From Sphingopyxis sp. (GTDB taxonomy: Bacteria > Pseudomonadota > Alphaproteobacteria > Sphingomonadales > Sphingomonadaceae): a stretch of 64,000 nucleotides of DNA. Location: the NCBI GenBank assembly GCA_013823985.1, contig PNNB01000061.1, positions 1-64,000 on the forward strand, in the 5' to 3' direction. The notes under the pieces were generated by a model. That model was given only the letters and a program-made list of their open reading frames with translations. It did not search any database and had not been told where the DNA came from. Shown piece by piece: positions 56,668-64,000 of this stretch. Position numbers and translations under genes: made by a program. Every line of letters begins with the position of its first letter. Position 1 is the stretch's first letter.

Positions 56668-58852
56668 AGCTGAGCTTTCGTTCGATTTTTAGGGCAAGCC
56701 GGGAGAGCGCAAAGCAGATTGCGAAGAATATTGTCCCGGAGAAAAGATAGGCTTCGGCGAAATAGGGGCGCCACTGAGCCTCGACATAGGATAGGCGTGT
56801 CGTTTGCAGCAGGTCGAAAACGCCAACAATCAGCACAAGGGTGGTGTTCTTGACCTCGCTAATCGATGTGTTGACAAGTGCCGGAAGGCTTACCTTCAAT
56901 GCTTGAGGAAGGACGACATAACGACGCGCTTGCCACTTGCTCAGACCCAGAGCTTGCGCGGCCTCGGCCTGTCCTTGGGAAACAGCAATCAGACCACCCC
57001 TGATAGCTTCGGCCATATAGGCAGAGGTGAAGATGACGAGTGCCAACTGCACGCGCGGCAGACTATCGATTGTAAGCCAGTCCGGGACGAAGAGCGGGAA
57101 CATCACGGCCGCGAGGAACAGCACTCCAATGAGCGGAATGCCGCGTACCAACTCGATCAGTCCGGCCGCGAGCCGACGCCGAACTGGCCTCTTTGATTGG
57201 CGTGCGAAAGCGAGACAAACGGCAAGCGGAAAGGCAGCCAGCACGGCGATACTGGCAAGTAACAGCGTAACTGGCAGTCCGCTCCATTTGTCCATCGGCA
57301 CTGGTGCCAGCAGGCCGAACCCCCCGCGGAGCATCATGATCGAAAGAACAATTCCGGCTATCCAGATAATTGCTAGCCCGCGCCCCCAGAGCCGTCCGAC
57401 GAATGACATGCCGAGGCATATAATCAGGATGATAGTGGCAGCGGCGGCGCGCCATTGCTGGTCATCGGGAAAGGTACCGAAGAGAATAAGCGTGGCATTC
57501 TCGCGCAGAAAGGGCCAGCAAGCGCCGTCGTTGATCCGACAGGTAGCAGCGCTTCCGGCAAAAGTGGCTTCTGTGACAAGCCAGGCGGCACCCTTCCAGG
57601 TCACAACCAGCATGGCGAGCAGCACGATGGAACTCAAGAGCGACTGGCGTGGCGACGAAAACAGATTGCGTTTGGACCAACCGCCCCAGCCAGCAGAGTT
57701 GAGCCACGGCACCGGGTCAGAGCTTTCGGCAACGAATTGCCGTCCGGTTTGACCTGTCAGCGTCCAGCCAAAGCTGCGCGCATAGCGGTCGGCTGCAAAA
57801 GCAAGAAGCAGCGAAAGGGTCAAGAAAGTGCCTACAATCAACGCGACTCCTTCAATTGCCTGACCGGTCTGGCTAATGACGGTGTCGACGACGGAGACGA
57901 ATTCCGGATACCCTATTGCTACACCAAGCGAACTGTTCTTTACCGTGTTCAGATGCCAGCTGGTCATCGGTGGGATGGCAACGCGAAGCGCCTGCGGCAT
58001 GATGACCCGCCGCATGGTCTCGCTTGAGCTCAAACCCAGCGCGATCGCTGCTTCGCGTTGCCCGAGCGGAACGGCGAGGATGGCGGCGCGAAAGATCTCG
58101 GCGAGATAGGCGGACGTGTAGATCGACAATCCCAGAATAAGTGTGAGAAATTCAGTAGACAGAGAGAGCCCGCCAACATATCCAAACCTTTCCGATCGTG
58201 GCCATTCGAGCTCGGCGCCACCGATGAGCAGCAAAACAATTGCGACGAGCGCGCTGCCAATTGTCACTAGTCGCGGTCTTGCCTGTCCGAGACCGGTCCG
58301 GCGCAAAATCAGCCAGACCAGCATGCTTGCCGCTGTGGCCGCGAAAGGAATGGCGGACGGTGTCAGTGCTGGCAAATGCAACCCGCGATTGTCGAGACCA
58401 AGGCCCCCTTCGGAAAATGAGCCCGGTGGGGACAGGCTGAAAAGCAGCACCGCATACCAAACGAACATCTGCAAAAGCAGCGGGAGGTTACGAACGATCT
58501 CGACATAGAGGCCGGCGAGCCGTGCCAGGAGCCAGTTGTGCGACAAGCGGGCGAGACAGATGGCAAATCCGAGAACCGTCGCGATCAGGATCGCGAGAGC
58601 CGAGACGAGCAAAGTGTTGAGAAGGCCGACGAACAAAGCCGCTCCAAAGCTGTCGCCTGGGCCGTACGTCACCAACGTCTCACCGATCGAAAATCCAGCG
58701 CGATCGCCGAGAAAGGCGAAACCGGTTCGGATGTTCTTGTCCGCAAGATTATCCGAAAGCCTGCTCAGCAACGCATACAGGATCAACGCTAACGCCGCCA
58801 ATCCTGCCCATTGAAGGACATTCGGGCGCAGCCATCGCCGCACAATCGTCAT
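56657..58852 (-). CDS. Fused AapQ-AapM amino-acid ABC permease
   Basis: A 731-residue protein containing two complete ABC permease domains. The first (about 1-370) starts like AapQ (NIRTGFAFLGDRAGFSIGET) and has its ATPase-contact loop at about 250-290 (REAAIALGLSSSETMRRVIM). The second (about 390-731) starts like AapM (SKRNLFSSPRQSLLSSIVLL, ACWPFLRENA) and has its loop at about 612-652 (AEAAQALGLSKWQARRYVVL). Normally these are separate subunits of about 390 residues each. No stop or gap lies between them, so this is a natural fusion. It overlaps aapJ by four bases. Confidence 0.92.
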   Translation of the reverse strand: MTIVRRWLRPNVLQWAGLAALALILYALLSRLSDNLADKNIRTGFAFLGDRAGFSIGETLVTYGPGDSFGAALFVGLLNTLLVSALAILIATVLGFAICLARLSHNWLLARLAGLYVEIVRNLPLLLQMFVWYAVLLFSLSPPGSFSEGGLGLDNRGLHLPALTPSAIPFAATAASMLVWLILRRTGLGQARPRLVTIGSALVAIVLLLIGGAELEWPRSERFGYVGGLSLSTEFLTLILGLSIYTSAYLAEIFRAAILAVPLGQREAAIALGLSSSETMRRVIMPQALRVAIPPMTSWHLNTVKNSSLGVAIGYPEFVSVVDTVISQTGQAIEGVALIVGTFLTLSLLLAFAADRYARSFGWTLTGQTGRQFVAESSDPVPWLNSAGWGGWSKRNLFSSPRQSLLSSIVLLAMLVVTWKGAAWLVTEATFAGSAATCRINDGACWPFLRENATLILFGTFPDDQQWRAAAATIILIICLGMSFVGRLWGRGLAIIWIAGIVLSIMMLRGGFGLLAPVPMDKWSGLPVTLLLASIAVLAAFPLAVCLAFARQSKRPVRRRLAAGLIELVRGIPLIGVLFLAAVMFPLFVPDWLTIDSLPRVQLALVIFTSAYMAEAIRGGLIAVSQGQAEAAQALGLSKWQARRYVVLPQALKVSLPALVNTSISEVKNTTLVLIVGVFDLLQTTRLSYVEAQWRPYFAEAYLFSGTIFFAICFALSRLALKIERKLSYEG

Positions 58853-59913
58853 CGCATCGGAAGCGGGTAGATCAGTCCGCCATCGCGATAGAGTTTATTC
58901 TGCCCGCGCTCGACGCCCAGTGGCGAAATATGCCGTGCGAAAATTTCGCCGTAATTACCGGTGGCTCCGATGGCGCGAAACGCCCAGTCATTGTCGAGCC
59001 CCAGCGATTTGCCGAAGCCCGGCAAACCCCCAAGCATCTTGCGGATTTCTGGATCGGCTGACTCGCGGCGCTTGGCAGTAACGTTGGCCTTCGTAACACC
59101 CATTTCCTCGGCCGCAAAAAGGGCGTTCATGACCCATTTGTTGATTTCAAACCATTGCTCGTCGTCGCTGCGCACAACAGGTCCGACAGGTTCCTTGGTC
59201 AAGCGCTCAGACAGCACGATATAATCATCGGGACGTTCGGTATCGGCCAAGCGAATGACGGTCAGCGTAAAGGCGTCGGTCGTCATGGCGTCGCAGCGCC
59301 CCGCAAAGAAGGCGAGCTTTGCTTCTTCCGGATTTTCAAAAACGATCGAGCGAAAACCGATGCGGTTACGCTGAAAATAGTCAGCGGTATTGAGCTCGGA
59401 CGTCGTGCCCTTGGTAATGCAGATCGCGGCACCATCGAGGTCGCGTGCTCTGGCAACCCCCGATTTCCTCGGTACCAGAAAACTCTGGCCGTCATAATAC
59501 ATGATGCCGACGAAATTGACGCCGAGATCGGTGTCGCGTGTCAGCGTCCAGGTCGTCGTGCGCGACAAAACATCGGCTTCCCCGGTCTGCACAATGGTGA
59601 AACGCTTGTTCGAGGCGACCGGCATGAATTTTACTTTGTCCGGATCCCCGAGCACGGCAGCAGCAAGCGCGCGGCAATAGTCGACGAAGAAACCCTGCCA
59701 CTTTCCTCTCTTGTCCAGATAGGACATGCCAAGCTGGCCTGTGTGAATGGCACAGTTGAGCGTTCCGCGCGCCCTTACCTTCGCCAGCGTCGATCCGGCG
59801 ATCGCCTGACCCTGCCTTTCTGCCGATTGCGGACTGTCACAAGCCGACAGCGTCATAACAATCACGCCGCCGCAGAGCAGCATCGTTGCGCGTAGCTGTG
59901 CAAGCCTATTCAT
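58849..59913 (-). CDS. aapJ: Amino-acid ABC transporter binding protein
   Basis: A 354-residue periplasmic binding protein of the AapJ/BztA type. The signal ends in TLSACDSP, a lipobox, so it is probably lipid-anchored. Family segments are LAKVRARGTLNCAIHTGQLG, FFVDYCRALAAAVLGDPDKV, FTIVQTGEADVLSRTTTWTL and KEPVGPVVRSDDEQWFEINK. It is the first gene of the seven-function operon ending in aspA and is divergent from a LysR gene with 55 bases between. Confidence 0.92.
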   Translation of the reverse strand: MNRLAQLRATMLLCGGVIVMTLSACDSPQSAERQGQAIAGSTLAKVRARGTLNCAIHTGQLGMSYLDKRGKWQGFFVDYCRALAAAVLGDPDKVKFMPVASNKRFTIVQTGEADVLSRTTTWTLTRDTDLGVNFVGIMYYDGQSFLVPRKSGVARARDLDGAAICITKGTTSELNTADYFQRNRIGFRSIVFENPEEAKLAFFAGRCDAMTTDAFTLTVIRLADTERPDDYIVLSERLTKEPVGPVVRSDDEQWFEINKWVMNALFAAEEMGVTKANVTAKRRESADPEIRKMLGGLPGFGKSLGLDNDWAFRAIGATGNYGEIFARHISPLGVERGQNKLYRDGGLIYPLPMR

Positions 59914-59968
59914 TTCCTTTACCTAACAGGCTAAAGCAATTGGCAAAAGTTATAACAGGAGCCCGACG

Positions 59969-60880
59969 ATGAATCTTCGCCAGCTGGAAGCCTTTCGCGC
60001 GGTCATGTTGTCGGGTTCGGTGACGCAAGCGGCGCACTCGCTGCATTTGTCGCAGCCAGCGGTCAGCAAATTGCTTTCCGATCTCGAATATCATCTGGGT
60101 TTCCAGCTGTTCATCCGTTCGCGCGGCAGCAGCCTCACCATTACGCCGGAAGCGGACGCCTTCTTCTACGAAGTCGAGCGGAGCTTTTCCGGGATCGCGG
60201 CGCTCAAGCGCGTCGCTGAAGACATACGCAATATGGCAACAGGCACGTTGCGCATTGCCGCACTTCCTGCGCTTGCGGTCAGCTTTCTGCCCAGGGTCAT
60301 CGCTGCCTTTCGGAAAGAGCATCCGGGCGTTACCATCCAGTTGCAGACCCGAAGTTCGTCGACGGTGCGGCAGTGGATGGCAAACCAACAGTTCGACATT
60401 GGCTTGGCGACCCCCGCTCGCGAGCTGCCAGGGATCAGGATGGATCGCTTCTTGCGTTGCGCGGGTGCTTGTGTCCTGCCCGTTGGCCACCCGCTGTCCA
60501 CAAAGGCGGTCATCGTTCCAACCGATCTCGAAGGCGCAGCGTTCATCTCGCTGGCGCTCGAGGATGGTGCCAGGCACCGTATCGACCGGATCTTCGATGA
60601 TGCAGGCGTCAGCCGCGAGATGGTAATCGAAACCCAATATGCGATGACGATTTGCGCGCTCGTGATGCAAGGTCTGGGTTGCTCCATCTTGAACCCGGTA
60701 ACGGCGGCCGACTATGCGGAGCGCGGCCTTATCGTCCGGCGCTTCTCGCCAGAGGTGTTCTTCGAGTATATGATATTTACGCCGCAGTTGCGTCCGGTCT
60801 CGAAAGTCGCGCTGGCATTCATCGAGATGCTTGAGCAACACCGTGACCAGATGTTCGAAGCTTTGCGGCACGGCGATTAA
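59969..60880 (+). CDS. LysR-family regulator of the amino-acid operon
   Basis: A 303-residue LysR protein: helix-turn-helix at the start (LRQLEAFRAVMLSGSVTQAA, HSLHLSQPAVSKLLSDLEYH) and a periplasmic-binding-protein-like co-inducer domain after residue 90. AGGAG precedes the ATG. Divergence from aapJ across a 55-base gap with an AT-rich centre (around 59950) makes it the likely local activator or repressor, with an amino acid as effector. Confidence 0.9.
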   Translation: MNLRQLEAFRAVMLSGSVTQAAHSLHLSQPAVSKLLSDLEYHLGFQLFIRSRGSSLTITPEADAFFYEVERSFSGIAALKRVAEDIRNMATGTLRIAALPALAVSFLPRVIAAFRKEHPGVTIQLQTRSSSTVRQWMANQQFDIGLATPARELPGIRMDRFLRCAGACVLPVGHPLSTKAVIVPTDLEGAAFISLALEDGARHRIDRIFDDAGVSREMVIETQYAMTICALVMQGLGCSILNPVTAADYAERGLIVRRFSPEVFFEYMIFTPQLRPVSKVALAFIEMLEQHRDQMFEALRHGD

Positions 60881-60883
60881 GGA

Positions 60884-60909
60884 GCGGCGGCGAAGGAGAT
60901 CGCCGCCGC
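60884..60909. terminator. Bidirectional terminator hairpin between lysR and receptor genes
   Basis: GCGGCGGCG at 60884-60892 and CGCCGCCGC at 60901-60909 form a nine-base-pair GC stem with an eight-base loop, lying between the two convergent stop codons. Confidence 0.7.
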
Positions 60910-60917
60910 CCACCCCC

Positions 60918-63392
60918 TCAGAACCTTGCTGTTCCGCGAATGTACCAGAACCCGCCGTTGAAACCGGTTGGCGCAAACCGCAGATAGCGGATACCATTGT
61001 TGATCTGCGACTGCCGCGCTTCACGATCGGGATAATTGTCGAATACATTTTCGCCACCGATCGCAATCTTGAATATTTCGTTGATTTTGTAGGAAGCCTC
61101 CAGATCGACGAGCATTTCGGCCCCGCCCGTCTGATCGGCCGCCAGATTAGCGCCATAGTCAGTCCATTTGCCATAATAGTTGGCTCGGGCGATAAAACCG
61201 AACCGGTCACCTTCATAATTGAACGAGGCGTTGCCCTTCCACTTTGGCACAAAGCCCTCGAGCTCGAGCAGACGTTCTCGGTCCGCGCTGATGACGGGCG
61301 AGGCGCGCGTTACATCTGTTTTGGTGTAGTTGCCGTTGAGCCCCAGCGTTGCCTTCCCCCCGGCCAAATCGAATCCGAAGGTCAGCACAGCGTCAACGCC
61401 TTGCGTTCGACTGTCGAACGAGTTGGTGAAAAAGCTCACTTGCTGGAACGAGTCGCCGCCCGGGATTCCGAGCGCTGCCAGCTGTGCGCGCTGCGCTGCC
61501 GAAAGATTGAAATTTCCAGAAACGGCAATGCGATCCTCAACCTTGATGTTGAAATAGTCGAGCGTAAAAGTGATCCGGTTGCTCGGTTTGATCACGATCC
61601 CGCCTGCGAAGTTGAACGACTTTTCAGGTGTCAGGGGCCTGGCGCCGAAAAACTGTGCCACCGGGTTGTTCGGCGACACGATCCCTGAAGTCAAAGGCGC
61701 GCCGGTTACAGAATCGATGTTGGTCTGGACCTGTGAGGCGTTGGATTGACCGGGCGTGGGAGCACGGAAGCCTGTGTTCACCGAGCCCCGCACCGCGAAT
61801 AGATCGGAGAAGTCGAAACGTCCGCTCACTTTCCACGTGAACTTCGAACCGAAGTCAGAATAGTTTTCGTATCGCCCGGCAAGGCCAATCTGGAAGGCTT
61901 CTGAAAGATTGCCTTCGAGAGATGTGTAGGCGGCCCAGTTGCTGCGCGCGAACTCGCCGGCCTGGATGGGGCTGAAACCCGGGAATCCATTAGAGCCGAC
62001 GGGAAGACCGACGCGGCTGCCTGTGTCGGGATCGATCAGTGACGCAAAGGGGCCGACCTGCCATGATGCGAGATCGCCAACGGTAATCTCATATGTCTCG
62101 CGACGATATTCGAGGCCGCCAGCCAGCGTCAGCGGGTCAGCCGTCCCGATGTTGATTGGATAGGTCAGATCAAGATTGAAGGCTAGCTCGCGCTGTTCGA
62201 GCTGTCCCGGCCTGAACGAGGTCGGCGATGTGAGGCCGAGCGAAGGATTGACGGTGTTATCGATCCGGTACGAGGCATGATTTTGACCATAGGATGCGCT
62301 CAGGTCGTACATCAGTCCTGAGCCGACCTCGCCCTTTATTCCGGCAGCCAGTGCCGCATCGGTTATTGTTGCTCCAAAATTGGGAGTGAACCCCCCCGGA
62401 TAAAGCTGACGAAAGCTGAACCTGGGTCCTCCGGCGACGTTGCTGGTTGGGATCGAAGTTGCAATGAATGAGGTATTTGGATTGCGATAGAAAAATGCGG
62501 TCGTCCCCCTGCTCCAGCTGTAATTGCCAAAGGTATAGGCCTCCATATTATCAGCAAGTTCGATCCCGGCATTGACGAATATGCGGGCGGCTTCAGTTTC
62601 CGGGTTTCCCCAGCGCTGCGCCGGCACGGGCACGCCTTGCACGCCTGCGGTGATCAGCGCCTGTGCGTCGGGCCGCTGGATTCCGCGCGACGTGGTCGCG
62701 CTGTTCACATATTCGCCGCTGATGTTGACAAACCCCGCGTCAGTGAAGGGTAGTCCCAAATTGCCTTGGACGAGAAAGTCTTCGCCATCTCCTTCATAAT
62801 ATTGTCCGTAACGCGCAATAAGTATAGCTCCTTCGCGGTCACGGCGCAGACCGAAGTTCAGGACGCCTGCGATCGCGTCCGATCCGTAGAGAGCCGAAGC
62901 GCCATCGCGCAAGACTTCGAGCTGACCTACGGCGATCGATGGAATTGCCGCCAGGTCGGGACCTTGCGAGCCCCGAATATAGGGGATGTTGGTAAACTGT
63001 ACCGTGGCGCCACGATGGCGGCGCTTGCCGTTCACCAGGACAAGCGTTTGGTCTGGCGGCAGTCCGCGCAAAGAGAAAGGCCGGGTAAACACCGCCCCGT
63101 CATTGCTGACCAGTCGTTGGATGTTGAGCGCTGGTACCTCGGTGCGCAGCAGATCGTTCATATCTGCTGCCCCCTTTTCGATCAGCTCGTCGCCCGTGAT
63201 GATATCGATCGGCAGGGCAGCGTCCGCAGCTTTGAGGTCGTTGCGCCGGGTTCCGGTTACGACGATTGCACCCTGCTCTTCGGCGACGTCATCTTCATTC
63301 TGCGCGTCCTGGGCAGCAGCCGGCGCCGATCCCAGAATGCTCGCGAGCGCAAGCACCCCGATACTGCCATATAATTTACCGAATTTTTGCAT
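60918..63392 (-). CDS. TonB-dependent outer-membrane receptor
   Basis: An 824-residue receptor: signal peptide (YGSIGVLALASILGSAPAAA), TonB-box-like GAIVVTGTRRND, plug with IDIITGDELIEKGAADMNDL, PFSLRGLPPDQTLVLVNGKR and EVLRDGASALYGSDAIAGVL, and a barrel ending in FWYIRGTARF. The ATG at 63392 follows AAGGGG and is preferred to an upstream start. It differs clearly from the receptor at 43865. Its place next to the amino-acid operon suggests that it brings the operon's substrate (or a peptide) across the outer membrane. No FecI/FecR pair is present. Confidence 0.92.
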   Translation of the reverse strand: MQKFGKLYGSIGVLALASILGSAPAAAQDAQNEDDVAEEQGAIVVTGTRRNDLKAADAALPIDIITGDELIEKGAADMNDLLRTEVPALNIQRLVSNDGAVFTRPFSLRGLPPDQTLVLVNGKRRHRGATVQFTNIPYIRGSQGPDLAAIPSIAVGQLEVLRDGASALYGSDAIAGVLNFGLRRDREGAILIARYGQYYEGDGEDFLVQGNLGLPFTDAGFVNISGEYVNSATTSRGIQRPDAQALITAGVQGVPVPAQRWGNPETEAARIFVNAGIELADNMEAYTFGNYSWSRGTTAFFYRNPNTSFIATSIPTSNVAGGPRFSFRQLYPGGFTPNFGATITDAALAAGIKGEVGSGLMYDLSASYGQNHASYRIDNTVNPSLGLTSPTSFRPGQLEQRELAFNLDLTYPINIGTADPLTLAGGLEYRRETYEITVGDLASWQVGPFASLIDPDTGSRVGLPVGSNGFPGFSPIQAGEFARSNWAAYTSLEGNLSEAFQIGLAGRYENYSDFGSKFTWKVSGRFDFSDLFAVRGSVNTGFRAPTPGQSNASQVQTNIDSVTGAPLTSGIVSPNNPVAQFFGARPLTPEKSFNFAGGIVIKPSNRITFTLDYFNIKVEDRIAVSGNFNLSAAQRAQLAALGIPGGDSFQQVSFFTNSFDSRTQGVDAVLTFGFDLAGGKATLGLNGNYTKTDVTRASPVISADRERLLELEGFVPKWKGNASFNYEGDRFGFIARANYYGKWTDYGANLAADQTGGAEMLVDLEASYKINEIFKIAIGGENVFDNYPDREARQSQINNGIRYLRFAPTGFNGGFWYIRGTARF

Positions 63393-63602
63393 TGCCACCC
63401 CTTCCCTGTGATGATGCGTCATATTTCCGTAACTTTAGAAGGCAGGCCCGTCGCAAGCCAGAACTAATGAAACCTCATCTGACAAAACGAAGGGGTGATA
63501 ACCTAGGGTTATAACTTCTATTTCATGAGCACCGCAAACCCGCTTGACATGTGACTATGGTCGAAGGTGCATCCAGCTTTTCGAAAGCTTTGGACGTAGC
63601 GC

Positions 63603-64000
63603 ATGTACAAATATCATTACGAAACTGGTGGATTTGTAAGCGCTGGCTCAGAGGCGGTTTTTGACGAACTCGACCAACATGAAAGGCTGTCCGCGCACAT
63701 GATGCAATCGTCTCAGATGATGGCGGGGGGAGCCATGGCGCTTAAATTGGACCACGGAAAAGGTCGCCGAATAGGCTCGCTTATGTCCTTGCAGGGGCAG
63801 GTGCTCGGTGTCCCCATCGGTGTTGAACAGATGGTGATTGATCATACACCGCCCCAACAGAAAATTTGGGAAACCGTCGGCGAGCCTCGGCTGCTCGTAA
63901 TCGGTCGATACACAATGGGATTCACTGTGGTCCCAAGACCGGGTGGATCGATGCTCACCGTCTTTTTCGACTATGATTTGCCGACCGGTGGCTGGAAGAT
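63603..64000 (+). CDS. SRPBCC-like protein (3' end outside window)
   Basis: An open frame from the ATG at 63603 runs to the window edge, about 132 codons. The sequence has the alternation expected of an SRPBCC (polyketide cyclase/START-like) fold, for example SLMSLQGQVLGVPIGVEQMV, PQQKIWETVGEPRLLVIGRY and SMLTVFFDYDLPTGGW, preceded by a helical Met-rich stretch. No signal peptide. Function unknown. The 210 bases upstream contain promoters for this gene or the divergent receptor; none was assigned. Confidence 0.65.
   Translation, partial: MYKYHYETGGFVSAGSEAVFDELDQHERLSAHMMQSSQMMAGGAMALKLDHGKGRRIGSLMSLQGQVLGVPIGVEQMVIDHTPPQQKIWETVGEPRLLVIGRYTMGFTVVPRPGGSMLTVFFDYDLPTGGWK

Noticed and set aside
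59906..61252. Minus-strand open frame of 448 codons
   Set aside because: It covers the LysR gene on the opposite strand and the end of the receptor gene in another frame; no motif supports it.

Overview
The window looks like alphaproteobacterial DNA, most probably from a sphingomonad. The support is indirect: an F-type tra block of the sort found on sphingomonad plasmids, large TonB-dependent receptors ending in an aromatic residue, Gcw_chp/TorF-type outer-membrane proteins, hut genes with hutF, an aap-type amino-acid ABC transporter, and a fairly high GC content. No rRNA, tRNA, CRISPR array, complete insertion sequence or replication origin was recognised, so plasmid, chromid or chromosome cannot be decided from the sequence.

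Layout. (1) 1-5.7 kb: the left end of an F-type conjugation operon (traB-K-E-L-A, minus strand, traB cut by the window edge), two small plus-strand genes including a helix-turn-helix regulator with a palindrome in its own promoter, and a lytic transglycosylase. (2) 5.9-35.3 kb: a dense metal and sulfide island. A minus-strand operon runs from a small CzcI-like protein through czcC-czcB-czcA, a HupE/UreJ-like membrane protein, an anchored periplasmic protein and a histidine-tailed NreB-like exporter. Next come a BigR-type repressor with a divergent persulfide dioxygenase and a broken rhodanese, small secreted proteins, a TorF-type porin, an XRE/ImmA-like protein, and a MerR-controlled CDF transporter coupled to a cytochrome-FTR1 fusion. 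A second, plus-strand operon follows: CzcI-like, czcC-czcB-(unknown)-czcA, zinc ribbon, unknown, ZntA-type ATPase, CzcD-type CDF. (3) 35.6-48.8 kb: a complete five-step histidine utilisation set (hutIHGUD and divergent hutFC), followed by a TonB-dependent receptor, two half-size PepSY membrane proteins and a second HutC-like regulator. Matching TGTATA-type sites lie at three promoters, suggesting that the receptor and PepSY genes belong to the hut regulon. (4) 49.5-52.3 kb: a small copper/thiol-metal cluster (double DUF305 lipoprotein, MerR regulator with a mer-like operator, glutaredoxin-MauE membrane protein, cysteine-rich copper storage protein). (5) 52.8-64 kb: a minus-strand amino-acid uptake and catabolism operon (aapJ, a fused aapQ-aapM permease, metC, aapP, ridA, aspA) with a divergent LysR regulator, a second TonB-dependent receptor, and the start of an SRPBCC-like gene.

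How the genes work together. The two RND operons, the P-type ATPase, the CDF proteins and the NreB-like exporter would move Zn/Cd/Co/Ni ions out of cytoplasm and periplasm. The hut enzymes convert histidine to glutamate, ammonia and formate. The aap operon imports an amino acid; MetC, RidA and AspA would release its nitrogen as ammonia. Several genes carry single-base frame disruptions (rhodanese, an SRPBCC protein, possibly a small gene beside aspA), which are either real decay or indel errors in the assembly. All functions are inferred from sequence features read by eye; no database search was run.
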